Source of the DNA: Flavobacteriales bacterium UBA5871
Lineage (GTDB): Bacteria; Bacteroidota; Bacteroidia; Flavobacteriales_D; Crocinitomicaceae
DNA: 6,925 bases
Direction: 5' to 3'
NCBI GenBank assembly: GCA_002432085.1
Contig: DJFN01000218.1
Location: forward strand, 622 to 7,546
The first letter of the stretch is position 1; each line of letters opens with the position of its first letter. Below are positions 6,092-6,925 of this stretch, piece by piece. The position numbers and the translations under genes are program-made. The notes under the pieces were generated by a model. The model was not told the DNA's origin and ran no database searches. It worked only from the letters and a program-made list of their open reading frames with translations.

Positions 6092-6094
6092 TTG
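6087..6094 (+). promoter_or_regulatory. Bacteroidota -7 promoter box for carB
   Basis: TAAATTTG is a full match to TAnnTTTG, 75 bases before the carB ATG. Transcription would begin at about 6098. The -33 position falls within or just after the 6051-6066 dyad and has no clear TTG. Confidence 0.5.
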
Positions 6095-6169
6095 CGCTCA
6101 ATTTGAAGTCAAGGTTGCCAGACCTCCGGAGAAGAAAACAAATCAAATTGAATCTTAAAAAGCGCTCAA
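6095..6169 (+). promoter_or_regulatory. Structured carB leader
   Basis: The presumed 5' untranslated leader contains a perfect 9-bp inverted repeat, TCAATTTGA (6098-6106) and TCAAATTGA (6143-6151), closing a 36-base loop. Inside the loop are a small AGGT/ACCT stem (6112-6125) and the palindrome CTCCGGAG (6124-6131), which are mutually exclusive because they overlap. An 8-base direct repeat GCGCTCAA begins at the last base of the -7 box (6094-6101) and recurs directly before the ATG (6162-6169). No ATG occurs in the leader and no Shine-Dalgarno sequence lies near the start. Leader-mediated control is a hypothesis. Confidence 0.35.
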
Positions 6170-6925
6170 ATGCCCAAAAACAACTCGATTAAATCCGTTC
6201 TCATCATCGGTTCAGGTCCCATTGTTATCGGTCAGGCATGTGAATTCGATTACTCCGGATCACAAGCCGCCCGCTCGCTCAGGGAAGAAGGAATTGAAGT
6301 AACACTGATCAATTCCAACCCGGCCACGATTATGACGGATAAAGTGGTTGCCGACAACGTTTACCTTAAACCGCTGGAACCGGAAAGCATAATCGAGATC
6401 CTGAATAACCATAAGATCGATGCCGTGTTGCCTACCATGGGCGGACAAACCGGGTTGAACCTCTGTATTCAGTGCCAGGAAATGGGGATCTGGGAAGACT
6501 TCAACGTACAAATCATCGGGGTTGATATTGCCGCGATCGAAATTACCGAGAACCGCGAATCTTTCCGCGAGCTGATGGGACGAATCGATGTAGGCATGGC
6601 GCCACAGAAAACGGCTAAATCCTTCCTCGAAGGAAAAGAGATCGCCCAGGAATTCGGATTTCCGCTGTGTATCCGTTCTTCCTTTACGCTTGGTGGAGCG
6701 GGAGCTTCGATCGTCTACGATCCGAAAGAATTCGACACACTCCTCGAACGCGGACTTCAGCTTTCACCGATCCATGAAGTCATGATCGATAAGGCGTTGA
6801 TTGGCTGGAAAGAATACGAGCTCGAGCTGCTTCGCGATGCAAACGACAACGTTGTCATCATCTGTTCCATCGAGAACTTCGATCCGATGGGAATCCATAC
6901 GGGCGACTCGATCACGGTGGCCCCG
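6170..6925 (+). CDS. carB: Carbamoyl-phosphate synthase large subunit, N-terminal part (cut by window edge)
   Basis: CarB uses ammonia delivered by the CarA glutaminase, bicarbonate and two ATP to make carbamoyl phosphate for pyrimidine and arginine synthesis. The frame from ATG 6170 stays open for 252 codons to the right edge; the full family protein is about 1,070 residues. The start MPKNNSIKSVLIIGSGPIVI and the following QACEFDYSGSQA are typical. The first ATP-grasp domain aligns without gaps to E. coli CarB numbering: Arg129, Arg169, Gly175-Gly176, Glu215 and His243 are all in place, and IENFDPMGIHTGDSITVAP (234-252) is characteristic. One segment is unusual: residues 169-180 read RSSFTLGGAGAS where E. 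coli has RPSFTMGGSGGG. carA is not next to it in the visible part; the divergent neighbour is the PyrR-like gene. Confidence 0.97.
   Translation, partial: MPKNNSIKSVLIIGSGPIVIGQACEFDYSGSQAARSLREEGIEVTLINSNPATIMTDKVVADNVYLKPLEPESIIEILNNHKIDAVLPTMGGQTGLNLCIQCQEMGIWEDFNVQIIGVDIAAIEITENRESFRELMGRIDVGMAPQKTAKSFLEGKEIAQEFGFPLCIRSSFTLGGAGASIVYDPKEFDTLLERGLQLSPIHEVMIDKALIGWKEYELELLRDANDNVVIICSIENFDPMGIHTGDSITVAP

Noticed and set aside
6123..6136. Possible PyrR binding loop in the carB leader (UCCGGAGAAG against the Gram-positive consensus ARUCCNGNGAGGYU)
   Set aside because: Only about 7 of 12 fixed positions match, the flanking AR and YU are absent, and there is no surrounding stem or following terminator. 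PyrR attenuation of this kind is known from Gram-positive bacteria.
6103..6192. 29-codon TTG-start open frame in the carB leader, very basic, ending inside carB
   Set aside because: It has no ribosome site, uses a rare start, and its composition simply follows the A-rich leader. It is not supported as a leader peptide.

Overview
The window reads as a chromosomal housekeeping segment of a Bacteroidota bacterium, most likely a flavobacterium-like lineage. Four things point there: a secreted protein with a C-terminal type IX secretion (T9SS type A) sorting domain, repeated matches to the Bacteroidota -7 promoter box TAnnTTTG ahead of genes, weak or absent Shine-Dalgarno sequences, and protein versions that look like that phylum (murQ, trmD, carB, and a PyrR-like phosphoribosyltransferase of the type often found there). 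I see no mobile element, phage gene, CRISPR array, rRNA or tRNA.

Layout. Seven genes lie on the minus strand and one on the plus strand. Read right to left on the minus strand they are: a PyrR-like phosphoribosyltransferase (5910-5416), murQ (5412-4597), a T9SS-sorted secreted protein with SprB-like repeats (4562-3195), trmD (3128-2433), tsaC/Sua5 (2362-1796), an unnamed secreted protein that looks like a beta-propeller (1706-282), and the first 77 codons of a CCA tRNA nucleotidyltransferase (231-1, cut by the window edge). On the plus strand, the first 252 codons of carB (6170-6925) start divergently from the phosphoribosyltransferase, across a 259-base spacer that holds the richest non-coding structure in the window.

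How the genes relate. trmD (m1G37), tsaC (first step of t6A37) and the CCA enzyme all act on tRNA, and two of them modify position 37 next to the anticodon. They form a loose tRNA-maturation cluster with one secreted protein inserted between tsaC and the CCA gene. The phosphoribosyltransferase and murQ are 3 bases apart and almost certainly co-transcribed; murQ belongs to cell-wall recycling. carB makes carbamoyl phosphate for pyrimidines and arginine. Its divergent pairing with a PyrR-family protein, with nested inverted repeats between them, suggests but does not prove a shared pyrimidine-linked control region.

No clearly new multi-gene system is visible. The most interesting points are the nested dyads and structured leader upstream of carB, the altered pyrophosphate loop of the PyrR-like protein, the evenly spaced eight-fold strand pattern in the unnamed secreted protein, the repeat architecture of the T9SS protein, and -7 boxes that sit almost directly on start codons, implying leaderless or near-leaderless mRNAs.
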